A stretch of 64,000 nt of DNA from an uncultured Porphyromonadaceae bacterium. Lineage in GTDB: Bacteria; Bacteroidota; Bacteroidia; Bacteroidales; Muribaculaceae. Positions within the stretch are counted from its first letter, which is position 1. Every line of letters begins with the position of its first letter. Positions 1 to 9,901 of the stretch are shown in pieces. The stretch covers positions 180,313 through 244,312 of the forward strand of contig CAOKFI010000002.1 of the NCBI GenBank assembly GCA_948467675.1, in the 5' to 3' direction. The notes below the pieces were generated by a model. It saw only the letters and a program-made list of their open reading frames with translations. It did no database searches and was not told the origin of the DNA. The position numbers and the translations under genes are program-made.

Positions 1-1115
1 CGTTTGTCGAACCATCCGTGTTCGCCCATATAGAACCCCTGGTCGGATGTATATACGACAAGCGTGTTGTCGAGCATGTCATGCTGTTCGAGATAGTCGA
101 GAACGCGGCCTACATTTTCATCGAGGCTCTTCACCACCTTCAGGTAGTCCTTGATGTAGCGCTGGAATTTCCATTCGGCGAGTTCTTTGCCTGTCAGTCC
201 GCTGTTGTAGAAGTCCTTGATTATAGGATCGTAGTGGGCATCCCATGCTGCTTTCTGAGCGGAGTCCATGCGGTTGTAGTAGGATTCGTAACGCTCTTTG
301 AGGCGGCTGTGCTTGTCGGGGCGGTTCATTTTCAGGTCGTAGATCAGGTCCATGTGGTCATCGACCCGCATTTCGGCTGTGGATGCGGCTTCGCGGCCCT
401 CGTAATCATCGAAGAAGTTGTCAGGCACTGGGAATGTCCGGTCTTCGTACAGGCCGAGATGGCAGGTGTCGGCCATCCAGTTGCGGTGAATGGCTTTGTG
501 GTGGATAGCGAGAAAGAACGGTTTCTCCGGATCATGCTCGTTTTCGAGCCAGTCGAGACTCTTGTCTGTGATCAGATTTGTCAGATATCCATGTTCTACT
601 ACGGTGTCGCCGTTCTGAAGTATGAAATCGGGATTGTAGTAGTCGCCCTGTCCCGGCACGATCTCCCATCGGTCGAAGCCTGTAGGCAGACTCTCCAGGT
701 GCCATTTTCCGAATAAGGCGGTTTCGTAGCCGGCTTTCTGAAGATATTTCGGAAAAGTAGGCTGTGATCCGTCGAATACGCATGTCGTGTTGTCCGTGAA
801 GCCGTTTTTATGGCTGTGCTTTCCGGTGAACAGACATGCCCGGCTCGGTCCGCTGAGCGAATTCGCTACGAAGCCGTTTGTAAAGCGTACGCCGTCACGG
901 GATATTCTGTCGAGATTGGGAGTGTCGGCATAACGGGTATCGTAGCAGCTCATCATCTGGGCCGTATGGTCGTCGGTCATGATGTAAACGATATTCATCG
1001 GTTTCTGCTGCACGTTGTTTTTATTCGTACTGCACGATGTCGCAGCGGGAGCCAGGGCTACAATAGCGGCCGAAGGGTAAATCAACGCGCTACGGCGGTT
1101 TGGAGTCAGGGGCAT
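1..1115 (-). CDS. Serine-type sulfatase, C-terminus beyond window edge
   Basis: Secreted sulfatase, probably removing sulfate esters from host glycans in the periplasm or at the surface. The frame opens at the ATG at 1115 and runs off the left edge, so about 371 residues are visible. Near the N-terminus a metal-binding stretch reads MNIVYIMTDDHTAQMM, and the active-site motif is S-G-P-S-R. This is the S-x-P-x-R form, so the residue converted to formylglycine is a serine and needs an anaerobic maturase; one is encoded at 16563. Close to the left edge the conserved DQGFYMGEHGW is readable. The N-terminus has a hydrophobic stretch ending in A-T-S-C, an imperfect lipobox, so it may be a lipoprotein. 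It lies downstream of susD across a terminator and may have its own promoter. The substrate cannot be told from sequence. Confidence 0.9.
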   Translation of the reverse strand, partial: MPLTPNRRSALIYPSAAIVALAPAATSCSTNKNNVQQKPMNIVYIMTDDHTAQMMSCYDTRYADTPNLDRISRDGVRFTNGFVANSLSGPSRACLFTGKHSHKNGFTDNTTCVFDGSQPTFPKYLQKAGYETALFGKWHLESLPTGFDRWEIVPGQGDYYNPDFILQNGDTVVEHGYLTNLITDKSLDWLENEHDPEKPFFLAIHHKAIHRNWMADTCHLGLYEDRTFPVPDNFFDDYEGREAASTAEMRVDDHMDLIYDLKMNRPDKHSRLKERYESYYNRMDSAQKAAWDAHYDPIIKDFYNSGLTGKELAEWKFQRYIKDYLKVVKSLDENVGRVLDYLEQHDMLDNTLVVYTSDQGFYMGEHGWFDK

Positions 1116-1167
1116 TATGATTGGGAATTTCAGTTATATGGATTGTCTGCAAAAATTGTGTCAGTAG

Positions 1168-1219
1168 AAAAAAGGCAGAAGGCTCATGATTCAATGTAAT
1201 TATCTCATGGCCTTCTGCC
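1168..1219 (-). terminator. Rho-independent terminator after susD
   Basis: The arms ggcagaaggc (1174-1183) and gccttctgcc (1210-1219) pair, and pairing extends through catga with one bulged base. Read on the minus strand the stem is followed by a run of six T (1168-1173). It separates the susCD transcript from the sulfatase gene. Confidence 0.8.
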
Positions 1220-1251
1220 ATGTATTTATCGGTCAGTCGTCGTTGCGGTTA

Positions 1252-3183
1252 TCAGTCGCAATCGTAGTTGTAGTCAGCGGTTCCGTCCGAATTTGTAGGC
1301 CATCCGGGGTTCTGGTACAACACGCTCTTTCCGGTCGCGGGGTCGATCGTCAGCAGGAACTCCGATACGGGTATCGGTTCGAGATAATGCGCTTTCGGAA
1401 AGTTGTAGCCGTTGTATGCGATCGATGTCGTGGTGCTCTGGAGCGGGCGCAGGTAGTTGCCGTTGGCTTTCGGCGACAGGTTCTTATCGTTCAAGTCGTT
1501 GTCCTTGCCACCCTGTGCCTCATACACCTTGTACAGTTCTTCCCAGAGATTGAATCCTTCGGGCTGGTAAGCACGCATCTTGTCGAGCGAACGCCAGCGC
1601 TTCAGGTCGTCAAGACGCATGGCCTCGGCAATGAACTCGCAGCGGCGCTCACGGCGGATATTGTACAAAGTGGGGCTTACAGCCACACCTTTCGACCATA
1701 CGGCCAGATCGTTCTCTTTGTCAAGCACGGTAGCATCAATTGTCTTCTGGTAGTCGGTGTCGACACCGGCACGCTTGCGCAGTTTTGTCCAGTATGCACC
1801 GCACTTGCCTCCGAGATCACCGTGACGCTCATAGTATGCCTCTATGTAATTGAGGTAGCACTCGGCGGCACGGAATATCGGGGTAGCCGTCGTGGTACGG
1901 GTCTGCAACTGCTGTATCTCGTCTTCGCTCACCCACTTGCACACCTCATAACCGGTGGTGGCACGCGATGCGCCCTGCGATGTTATATAGGGGAGATAGA
2001 AGAATGTGGTATCGTTCACATACTTGTTGAGTTCGGGATCGAAACGGGTGCTTATATCAGATCCGGCAGCACGTACCGATTCGGTAAGGCGGGTGTCGCG
2101 TCCCATAAATTCGTGATATGAATCCTTGTCACCCTGATATTCGGGATCGGCATAGATGGGGAGTCCGGATTTCATCAGGAATGAATTGACTGCGGCACGT
2201 GTCATTCCGAGTCCGCCACCGGAGCGCAGGAACGCGGAGCAGCTGTGGACAAGCACACCTTCCTGATAGTAGCGGGCCAGGATCACCTCGCTGTTGTCGG
2301 GGAATACGGATTCCCAGTTATTGAACATTGCCTGGTAGTCCTTGTCAAGGTCGCGTGAATCGGCAACCAGCTCGGCAGCCTTATATGCTTCCTCAAGGAA
2401 GAAATAGACCTCAGCCTCGGCGCTTCCGGCCTTGAATTGGAAGTCAGGCCAATATGGAGCGCCCACCCATTTCGGGTTGCCAGGAACGAAGCATGTTCCG
2501 GCGTGGTACTTCTCCCATGTACCTTCGTACAGAGCCACGCGCGATTTCAGTGTCAGAGCAGCATCGCGGGTTATACGGCCCGATTCCGGAGCCACTTGCT
2601 GAAGCAGGCCTATCGCACGGTCGAGCTGTTCGAGAATAAAACGGGCCACCTCATTGCGCGGACGGCGCTTTGTAGCACTGATCAACACCGACGGGTCATC
2701 CGGGAGCATCTCGGTAAAGATAGGTGCATCGCCGAAATTGCGCAGAAGACGGAAATATTCCCATGCGCGGAAGAAGTATCCTTCGCCGAGATAGTGGTCA
2801 ACGAGAATACGGTTGCCGGTGATATGCTCGTAGCGCTCCTCTGTTTTGTTGATGAAGAAGTTTATGCCGCGCAGAGACTTGAAATTCCACTGGTTGGACT
2901 CATCCTCCATCTTGGGTGTGCGCTTGCTGCCTTCATAGAGCAGCGCGTTCGGGCCACCGCCGAACTGGTCGTCGGAATTTACGTCGACATTGTAGGGGCC
3001 GCCACTCCATTCGGTGCTCTTCGGCAGGAGTGAATAAAATTCGTTGACGGATATTTTCAGGTCATTGTCGGTCTTGAAATATGTGGTCTCGTTGCCGAAA
3101 TCCAGAGGCTCACGCTCAAGGAAATCGTTGCAGGAACTGAGACCGAATGCCGCAATGGCTATTAACAATATATGTTTTTTCAT
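1252..3183 (-). CDS. SusD/RagB-family glycan-binding lipoprotein
   Basis: Surface lipoprotein that captures oligosaccharide and forms the lid of the SusC channel encoded just upstream. It has 643 residues, near the upper range for SusD. The N-terminus has a signal peptide with a lipobox L-S-S-C followed by the very typical SusD opening NDFLEREPLD. The body has the expected layout: N-terminal helices (SusD-like), then a C-terminal RagB/SusD domain containing the conserved NIRRERRCEF block. It starts 25 bases after the susC stop and is followed by a terminator, so it ends the four-gene operon starting with the GH18 gene. The neighbouring GH18 and lipoprotein suggest N-glycan or related host glycan as ligand. 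Confidence 0.95.
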   Translation of the reverse strand: MKKHILLIAIAAFGLSSCNDFLEREPLDFGNETTYFKTDNDLKISVNEFYSLLPKSTEWSGGPYNVDVNSDDQFGGGPNALLYEGSKRTPKMEDESNQWNFKSLRGINFFINKTEERYEHITGNRILVDHYLGEGYFFRAWEYFRLLRNFGDAPIFTEMLPDDPSVLISATKRRPRNEVARFILEQLDRAIGLLQQVAPESGRITRDAALTLKSRVALYEGTWEKYHAGTCFVPGNPKWVGAPYWPDFQFKAGSAEAEVYFFLEEAYKAAELVADSRDLDKDYQAMFNNWESVFPDNSEVILARYYQEGVLVHSCSAFLRSGGGLGMTRAAVNSFLMKSGLPIYADPEYQGDKDSYHEFMGRDTRLTESVRAAGSDISTRFDPELNKYVNDTTFFYLPYITSQGASRATTGYEVCKWVSEDEIQQLQTRTTTATPIFRAAECYLNYIEAYYERHGDLGGKCGAYWTKLRKRAGVDTDYQKTIDATVLDKENDLAVWSKGVAVSPTLYNIRRERRCEFIAEAMRLDDLKRWRSLDKMRAYQPEGFNLWEELYKVYEAQGGKDNDLNDKNLSPKANGNYLRPLQSTTTSIAYNGYNFPKAHYLEPIPVSEFLLTIDPATGKSVLYQNPGWPTNSDGTADYNYDCD

Positions 3184-3208
3184 TTTTTAAAGTTCAAGGG
3201 TTAAGTGA

Positions 3209-6200
3209 TTAGAAGGTAAGCTCAAGACCCACAGAGAATGTACGGTACTGCGGGTAGCATTTACCTGCGCCGCCGTCATAGGTGTCGTCATTGGTCTTCA
3301 GTGCTTCGGGATCGAATATCTTCAGTTTGGAAACTGTAAACAGATTCTCACCGGAGAAGTACAGACGGGCTTTTTTCACATATTTAGCCAGCTTGGTGTT
3401 CTGCGGCAGGCTGAAACCGATCTGGAGGTTCTTCAGACGCAGGTAGGAAGCATCCTGTATCCAGCGGTCAGCACACTGGGTGTTGTTGCGGTCCATGCGC
3501 ACACGTCCGTAGTATGAATCGAAGTTTGCGCCAAGCGGAGAATCGGCATAGCGGAAGTAGTCGAGATGCTGCTCGAAGAACGACATCTGCCATTCCTGGG
3601 TGATGCCGAAGAATGTGGACTCATCGATGTAATAGTCGCGTTTGCCTATACCCTGGAAATATGCACGGAAGTCGATCCACTTCCACTGGGCCTCAAGAGT
3701 GAAGCTGTAAGCATAGCGCGGAGTTGTGTTGCCGATGATAGTCTGGTCACCATGGTTGTCGAGTGTACCGGCTCCCGGGCTGATCGCGGGATCGTCGTCA
3801 AGGTTGGCATACATTATGTCGCCGCCGCCCCACTTGTCGCCGATAGCGATCTGCGGGTGCTTCTCGAGATATGCGTTCATCTCGTTGTCGGACTGAGCTA
3901 TACCCACTACCCTGTAGCCCCATATATCACCATAGGTCTTACCCTGGTACCAGCCGTTGATCTTGTTGTCGGGCGAGTCATATTTTGTTATGACGGTCTT
4001 GTAGTCGCTCAGCGAGGCCGATATGCCGTAGTTGAAGTCGCGTCCTATGCGGTCACGCCAGCTGATCTCAAGCTCCCAGCCACGTGTGCGCAGCTCGGCG
4101 TTGTTGGTCTTGGGTGCGTCGGCACCGAATATTCCGGGGAAAGCCATGGCCGGGCCCACCATATCCTTGGTGGTACGCTGGTACCAGTCGAATGCTCCGG
4201 TGAGGCGGTTGCTGAAGAATCCCCAGTCGATACCTGCGCCTACGTTTTCGATCTTCTCCCATGTAAGTGAAGATGAGAATGGATCGTATACCGGCAGTAC
4301 GGTAGCCTGCGATCCACCGAGGATCAGCTGTCCGCCATTGGTGTTCATCTGCTGGTAGTAGGGATAGAACGATGTGGTGTTCTGGTTACCGAGAGTACCG
4401 TACGATGCACGGAGCTTAAGGTATTCAAATCCTTTGTATCGGAGTGATTCCCAGAACTTCTCCTGGGCGATGTTCCAGCCTATCGAGAAGGAGGGGAACA
4501 CACCCCAGCGCTGATCGGTCGGGAAACGGCTTGCAGCGTCGCCACGGAGGTTGACCTCTGCCATGTAACGGTCAGCGAAGTTGTAGTTTATACGTCCGAA
4601 TATACCTACCGACGACCATTCACCCTTTTTCTGAGCCATCATAGTGGTCTCGCCGCCAACTTCCGATGGAAGGAAAGGCTTGTCGGGGTCAAGCACGTTG
4701 GACGAGGCCATACGGTCGGTCTCGGTGCGGTAGTACTCGGTCTGCACACCGGCGAGGAACTTGAAGTTGTGGTGCTCGCCAAGACGCAGCGAGTAGTCGG
4801 TATAGGTATTGGTGCTGAAATAGTTTATAGCGGTATTGGCCTTCTCGTAATAGCTCTCGCCTGCCGACGGATAAACCTGGAAATTACCCCACTGGTTGAT
4901 CTTTTTCTGTGCCGGCACCCCTTCGAGCACCTGAAGATATTTCTGACCTCCGTAAGGGCCTGTCACCGAGATAGGCTTGAACTGGCGGGTGTAGGGATTG
5001 TGCTCGATACGGCTATTGATCTCGGCATGTATCTGCCAGCCTTTTATCGGCTCGATGAGGAGGTTGGCCTGGTTGTAGAACTGCTGTGTCTTCTGGTTGA
5101 TGCGGCCACCGTCCTTGATGGACTGAACCATTGAGTTCTCATGGTACTCGCCATTAGGCAGGTAGAGCGGTATGGTCGGATAGCGGCGTCCTATATTGTG
5201 GAAGAACAGCGAGTTCAGGGCCGATGGCTTGTCGTTGTCGGTCGAGATGATACGGGTTGTCCAGTTCAATGACACATAGTTGTTGAACTTGATGTTGGTC
5301 TTTCCGGTAAGGGCCAGACGCTTGAAGCCCTCGTCGGCAAAGTTGAAGAGACCGCCCTGATCCATGAAGTTTCCGGAGAGATAATATGTCACTTTGTCAC
5401 CGCCACCCGATACGCTCAGGTTGTGTTCCTGTGAAAATGTGTGATCCTTCAGGTATACGTCGTACCAGTTGGTATTGCCCCAGGAGTTCACCTGGCCGAG
5501 CCATTCGTCCTTACCGTCCTCCTTGGGCATAGTGGCATCTGCGAGCAGACCGTTCTGATACTGGAGGAGGCGGTTGAGATGGTTGCCGCTGAACATCGGC
5601 GACTGTCCGGCATTGGTACGAGAGTCATTGACCACCAACGCAAAGGTGTAGGAGTCGAGTGTGTTGGGCACGCTCACCGGCTTCGAGAACCGGAGGTTGC
5701 CTGAATATGTGACTGAAGTGCCCTTCTGTCCGCTCTTGGTGGTGACGAGAATCACACCGAAAGGTGCACGCGAACCGTAGATGGAGGCTGCAGCGGCATC
5801 CTTGAGGACGGATATGTTGGCTATATCGTTGGGGTTGATCGTGGAAAGGTCGCCTTCCATACCGTCGATAAGCACGAGCGGGGATGAATTGGAGCCTTCG
5901 CCGATAGAGCCGACACCACGTATGTTGATGTTCATCTGCTCACCGGGGGCACCACCTGCGTCGTTAGATATGTTAAGACCGGCCACGGCACCCTGCAGAC
6001 CCTGCACGGCGTTGGTGATAGGACGCGATTCAAGCACGGCGTTGTCGATGGTCTTGACGGAACCGGTGGCATTGATCTTTTTCTGCACGCCGTAGCCCAC
6101 CACGACTACCTCCTCGAGGTTCACACCTCCGGAATCCTTCAGGGTCACATCTATATTGTCACGGCCATTCAGTGCAATCTCCTGAGTCTCCATACCTATA

Positions 6201-6421
6201 TAGGAAACCACTATGGTTGCGTTGAGCGATGACACTTTAAGGGAGAACGCGCCGTCCACGTCGGTTGACACACCTCCTGTAGGATTGCCTTTCTCATAGA
6301 CAGTCGCACCGATGGCTGTATCGCCTGATGGCTCGTATACCACACCTTTTACCAAGGCGTCAGCGTAGGCCGCAGCTACCGTGAAAATGCACAGTATGAT
6401 TGATACAAGATATTTTTTCAT
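3209..6421 (-). CDS. SusC/RagA-family TonB-dependent outer-membrane transporter
   Basis: Outer-membrane barrel that imports oligosaccharide using TonB energy. I place the start at the ATG at 6421 because that gives a clean signal peptide (MKKYLVSIILCIFTVAAAYA); an in-frame ATG 24 bases upstream adds a basic, non-signal stretch. About 1070 residues. Domain order: carboxypeptidase-D regulatory-like domain (roughly 25-100) with VKGVVYEPSGDTAIGATV, the linker EEVVVVGYGVQKK typical of SusC, the plug domain (about 110-230) with LVLIDGMEGD and the ILVTTKSG element, then a long beta-barrel ending in SVGLELTF with a terminal Phe. It is flanked by the lipoprotein gene (36-base gap) and susD (25-base gap), as a co-transcribed glycan-uptake unit. 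Confidence 0.96.
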   Translation of the reverse strand: MKKYLVSIILCIFTVAAAYADALVKGVVYEPSGDTAIGATVYEKGNPTGGVSTDVDGAFSLKVSSLNATIVVSYIGMETQEIALNGRDNIDVTLKDSGGVNLEEVVVVGYGVQKKINATGSVKTIDNAVLESRPITNAVQGLQGAVAGLNISNDAGGAPGEQMNINIRGVGSIGEGSNSSPLVLIDGMEGDLSTINPNDIANISVLKDAAAASIYGSRAPFGVILVTTKSGQKGTSVTYSGNLRFSKPVSVPNTLDSYTFALVVNDSRTNAGQSPMFSGNHLNRLLQYQNGLLADATMPKEDGKDEWLGQVNSWGNTNWYDVYLKDHTFSQEHNLSVSGGGDKVTYYLSGNFMDQGGLFNFADEGFKRLALTGKTNIKFNNYVSLNWTTRIISTDNDKPSALNSLFFHNIGRRYPTIPLYLPNGEYHENSMVQSIKDGGRINQKTQQFYNQANLLIEPIKGWQIHAEINSRIEHNPYTRQFKPISVTGPYGGQKYLQVLEGVPAQKKINQWGNFQVYPSAGESYYEKANTAINYFSTNTYTDYSLRLGEHHNFKFLAGVQTEYYRTETDRMASSNVLDPDKPFLPSEVGGETTMMAQKKGEWSSVGIFGRINYNFADRYMAEVNLRGDAASRFPTDQRWGVFPSFSIGWNIAQEKFWESLRYKGFEYLKLRASYGTLGNQNTTSFYPYYQQMNTNGGQLILGGSQATVLPVYDPFSSSLTWEKIENVGAGIDWGFFSNRLTGAFDWYQRTTKDMVGPAMAFPGIFGADAPKTNNAELRTRGWELEISWRDRIGRDFNYGISASLSDYKTVITKYDSPDNKINGWYQGKTYGDIWGYRVVGIAQSDNEMNAYLEKHPQIAIGDKWGGGDIMYANLDDDPAISPGAGTLDNHGDQTIIGNTTPRYAYSFTLEAQWKWIDFRAYFQGIGKRDYYIDESTFFGITQEWQMSFFEQHLDYFRYADSPLGANFDSYYGRVRMDRNNTQCADRWIQDASYLRLKNLQIGFSLPQNTKLAKYVKKARLYFSGENLFTVSKLKIFDPEALKTNDDTYDGGAGKCYPQYRTFSVGLELTF

Positions 6422-6457
6422 ATTTGCAATGTGTTTGTATTTCAAGGTGGGTTAAGG

Positions 6458-7048
6458 TTATTCGCCTTTTTTCTTCTGCTCGAAAGTCAGTTTGTGCATC
6501 ACGGTGGAGTCATTGCTGTATATGTAGGCAATTGACCGGCGACGGGAGGTAGTGCTACGGTTCAGATTCAGTTTGAACTGTGTGTAGCCGTCGCCACCTC
6601 CTGACAGTTTCGGGCAAGAGATCGCCGATCCGATCAGTTTGCCAACAGTCCAGCGGGAGTTGGAGTTGAGAGTCACCATATACTCGGCCATCTCGGATTT
6701 CACCACTACCGGCTCATAGACATAGTAGCGGGCCGTGATCGGGCCTTCGTACTCTATGACGGTCTCGGTGACATTGAGCGATCCGTCGGGCAATATCTCA
6801 GGCTCACCGTCGGCGTCAAACACGGTGTCACGTTCCGTATAGCTATATATATAGGTGGTATCGGTTTTGGCATTGGGATCAATCGTCAGAGGATATACCT
6901 CGGTCGGATCCGACAGCAATGATATTGTGCCGAGTTCAAAATACACCGGGACTTCTTCCCCGTAGTTGCCATCGGGGCCTGCCTCATCGTCGCAACCTGT
7001 AAGCCCCACGGCCACACAGGCGGTCAGTAGATAAAACAATTTTCTCAT
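6458..7048 (-). CDS. Secreted lipoprotein of the glycan-utilisation operon, possible surface glycan-binding protein
   Basis: 196-residue lipoprotein with a clear lipobox L-T-G-C at residues 16-19. It is otherwise beta-rich, with no catalytic motif I recognise. It sits between the GH18 gene (28-base gap) and susC (36-base gap) on the same strand, the position often held by accessory binding proteins with BACON or DUF1735-like folds. The short aromatic-rich segment around YIYSYTERDT and the C-terminal YIYSNDSTVMHKLTFEQK would suit a beta-sandwich, but no family assignment is firm. Role as a glycan-binding accessory is an inference from context. Confidence 0.8.
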   Translation of the reverse strand: MRKLFYLLTACVAVGLTGCDDEAGPDGNYGEEVPVYFELGTISLLSDPTEVYPLTIDPNAKTDTTYIYSYTERDTVFDADGEPEILPDGSLNVTETVIEYEGPITARYYVYEPVVVKSEMAEYMVTLNSNSRWTVGKLIGSAISCPKLSGGGDGYTQFKLNLNRSTTSRRRSIAYIYSNDSTVMHKLTFEQKKKGE

Positions 7049-7076
7049 GGATGGTTATTTATGTATTTAGGTTAGT

Positions 7077-9659
7077 CTATTCTTTTATAAATTTTGATTT
7101 TACAATCTCTCCGTTCTCCGCCTTGGCCGTAACGACATAGATTCCGCCTGTAAGCGACGACACGTCCACCAGCCCTTCCGGCTCACGGATACCCATCACC
7201 TCGGCACCCGACAGGTTGAACACCTGTATGGTGTCGATCTTATCGCCTGACGACAGATTCACATTGATATGCGAACGTGCCGGCGACGGATATATGTTGA
7301 GCGAGGCATTGCCTGTGCGGTCGATCCCGATATTGCCGATTCCGGCTATATGGCGCACATCGACCTCGGTAATCAGGGTATCGACATTAGCGTTCAGACC
7401 GTAGCTGCACCATTTTGCCAGGTTGTACTTGTGCATTTTGGGCGATCCGTCCTCATTCTTGTCCCACACATCGTTGCCCATATCCCAGTAGAATATGCCC
7501 TGGAGATTCTGCTCGCGTGTGTATTTGGCACGCTTGTAGGTCAGCATCGGGCCGGTGAAGTAGAACTTCTCGTTGCCGAACGTCTTGTATTCCTCGGTTT
7601 CCGACGGTACATAATCGTCGGTGAAGAAACCGTCCTTCACGCCCTTGATAGGCGAACCCGACACCTGTCCGTTGCCGTTGGATGTAGTTGTGGAGTATGA
7701 GGTCATGATCTTGTTCCTCGGGAATCCATAGCTGATGAAACCCTCGCAGGCCCCCACAAAATGGTCGTGGTTGAAATGGACTCCCTGCGGGCCATATTGC
7801 TGGAATGTGAATCCGTCGATTATATCCATCCCGGCCTTGGGATAGGCATAAGTCACGTTATGGGTCGATACACGGAAACCTTTACCTTCCGGAAGGGCTG
7901 CGCGTATGGCCTTCGACAGCTCATGGTAGTTGTTCCAAGCTCCTGCGCCGTACACCCATTCGAGGTCAAGCTCCACACCGTCGTAGGGTTCGGATATCTT
8001 GGCCAGATCGGCGGCAAAGCGCTCGCGCTTAGTCTTGTCGGTAAGGATCGACTCCCAGCCGTTGTGGGATTTTACCGATATATATGTATGGAAGCCACGG
8101 TGTCCCTCGTAGGCCGATTCCATGATGCGTTTCCATTCATCCTGCGAATGGTAGCTGTGGCCGGGCATTTCGGGATCGTCATAAGTGAAATAAGCTCCGG
8201 CCAGCATCAGGATCTCGGCAGTCACCTGACGTGAGAGCGACACCTGCGGCACCTCATTCATGTGGGAGGCCAGCTCGGCGTTGGCGAATGACCGGCGCCA
8301 GAACACGGTTTCATCAAGCTTGCCCTTGAAGCCCTCGCCGATGTGGGCGGCACAGTTTTCAGCGCCTGAAGGCAGATATTCCGTGCTGCCGTCGAAATAC
8401 TTGATTCGCGGCGGATTGACGGGCGCACCGTCCGACACAAGGGCGAAAGTAGTGTTTGCAGCCGACCGAGTGCCGATGCCTATGGCTATATGCTGCCACT
8501 GACCGGTCTTGAGGACTGTAGGATAGCGGAAATGCTGCCCGTTTACGCGTATGATCAAAGCCTCCTTGGCCCCATTGTCGACATATCCTAAGGATATCGA
8601 CATACCATGGGCTTTGTCGTCGGTCTCCTTGCGGAACAGGTAGGCACCGTCGACCCACTCGTCGATCCATACCCAGGTCTCGAATGTGTACTGCGATGTG
8701 AAATTCAAGGCGTCGGCGTCAAAGTCGAGCGAGCCGTTGCCGTCGAGGGTGAGCACCCCTTTCCGTCCGTTGAACTCGTCGGATACAGTAGCTGTTCCTG
8801 CCGGCACACCGTGCCAGTTGGGAGTTACAATCTCGAGATGGCCGTCGCTGTAGCTCTGCACACCCAGAATGATCAGGTCGTTTGACAGCAGATACTGGTC
8901 ACGCGGTATGACGCGGTCGAAGAAACGCTCGTTGGCGGTATACGCGCCATTGATCAGGTATGGCATGCGGGTATTGTCGGATGCATCGGCGCGTACAACT
9001 CTGCCCTTCAGCAGGCCATGATTGTTGTAGGTGGCATCCGGATTGTAGATGCCGCGGTAGTCCACCAGTGCATCGGGACAGAGATCCTGGTCCATCTTGT
9101 AATATACAAGCAGGTCGTCCCACTGCGGACACCATTTGTTAAGCGTATTGAACATAAAATATTCAAAGTCCGGCGCGAGCGTGGCTTTCCACAGACGAAG
9201 TTCGTCGATGCGGCCTGCATATTCGCCGCCGATCACAAATGCAGTGGCATCGGCCGGTATCGCACCAAGAGTGCCGGAAGCGACCTCGTTGCCATTGACA
9301 AAACCGGTGGCGGCTCCTTCCGAGCAGACCACGGTGATCTGAGTCCAGTCGCCGGCCTTGATATCAGCCGACGAGAGAGCGAGGGTTGAAGCCCCGACCG
9401 AGAGGTTGAGTGTTCCGGTGTTGCCCAATGTTGCCGTAAAGCTGTCGCCACGGGTAAACACAGAGGCTCCGGGAGTCCATGTCTCGGGATTGATCCAGAA
9501 CTGCACGGTGTATGATGTCAGCCCGTCAAGGCCGGGCATCACGCCACAGTCCACGGAACTTTGCGGAGCCAGCTGGAGTGCGTAGTTGTTGACCTGGGCT
9601 TCAGTGCTCAACAGGGTGCCGCACAATATGGCTGCCGAAATCAATATTTTTTTTCTCAC
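7077..9659 (-). CDS. Secreted GH18-family endo-beta-N-acetylglucosaminidase-like enzyme with LamG domains and T9SS tail
   Basis: 860 residues. After a signal peptide come two LamG/concanavalin-like domains (about 30-175 and 285-460), then a GH18 barrel (about 475-760), then a C-terminal T9SS type A sorting domain (about 785-860: SLNIYPSPARSHINV, ending GEIVKSKFIKE). The GH18 signature reads DGVELDLEW, with the acid catalyst at about Glu567. Position 4 of the usual D-G-x-D-x-D-x-E pattern is Glu instead of Asp. LamG modules and the neighbouring SusCD suggest the chitobiose core of N-glycans as substrate, as for related Bacteroides enzymes. The start is a GTG at 9659; the frame upstream has no ATG and the signal peptide begins there. 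First gene of the operon that ends with susD. Confidence 0.88.
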   Translation of the reverse strand: MRKKILISAAILCGTLLSTEAQVNNYALQLAPQSSVDCGVMPGLDGLTSYTVQFWINPETWTPGASVFTRGDSFTATLGNTGTLNLSVGASTLALSSADIKAGDWTQITVVCSEGAATGFVNGNEVASGTLGAIPADATAFVIGGEYAGRIDELRLWKATLAPDFEYFMFNTLNKWCPQWDDLLVYYKMDQDLCPDALVDYRGIYNPDATYNNHGLLKGRVVRADASDNTRMPYLINGAYTANERFFDRVIPRDQYLLSNDLIILGVQSYSDGHLEIVTPNWHGVPAGTATVSDEFNGRKGVLTLDGNGSLDFDADALNFTSQYTFETWVWIDEWVDGAYLFRKETDDKAHGMSISLGYVDNGAKEALIIRVNGQHFRYPTVLKTGQWQHIAIGIGTRSAANTTFALVSDGAPVNPPRIKYFDGSTEYLPSGAENCAAHIGEGFKGKLDETVFWRRSFANAELASHMNEVPQVSLSRQVTAEILMLAGAYFTYDDPEMPGHSYHSQDEWKRIMESAYEGHRGFHTYISVKSHNGWESILTDKTKRERFAADLAKISEPYDGVELDLEWVYGAGAWNNYHELSKAIRAALPEGKGFRVSTHNVTYAYPKAGMDIIDGFTFQQYGPQGVHFNHDHFVGACEGFISYGFPRNKIMTSYSTTTSNGNGQVSGSPIKGVKDGFFTDDYVPSETEEYKTFGNEKFYFTGPMLTYKRAKYTREQNLQGIFYWDMGNDVWDKNEDGSPKMHKYNLAKWCSYGLNANVDTLITEVDVRHIAGIGNIGIDRTGNASLNIYPSPARSHINVNLSSGDKIDTIQVFNLSGAEVMGIREPEGLVDVSSLTGGIYVVTAKAENGEIVKSKFIKE

Positions 9660-9845
9660 AATGATATTATGGTTATATGGTAGGCCGTATGACCCGGATT
9701 AATGTCGATTATATAAGGGGGAAAGAGTTGCCGCCGGATGGCGGCGTGGCATCACAGGCTCAAAGCTGTAGCCAATAGGTTCGATTCGGGAGAGTTAACG
9801 TCTTATCAGATGTTGTTTTAATGCTAATTGCCGGAAGTGGCTGAA

Positions 9846-9872
9846 AAGGGGATGCCTTTTTTCGGCATCCCC
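9846..9872 (-). terminator. Hairpin terminator after the secreted protein gene at 9902
   Basis: A near-perfect palindrome pairs aaggggatgcc with ggcatcccctt around a short loop. It lies 30 bases downstream of the minus-strand stop at 9902, and on that strand is followed by TTTT. The rest of the 9660-9900 gap shows no gene; it should hold the promoter for the GH18-susCD operon, but I could not pick a convincing -7 box. Confidence 0.7.
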
Positions 9873-9901
9873 TTTATTGTTTGGCATTGTAGCCGGTGTT
9901 T

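Noticed and set aside
18..1199. Long open frames on the plus strand across the first 1.2 kb
   Set aside because: They are shadows of the minus-strand sulfatase, which shows clear motifs and runs off the window edge.
9778..9800. tRNA T-arm-like gttcgattcgg
   Set aside because: No matching stem, acceptor end or cloverleaf around it.
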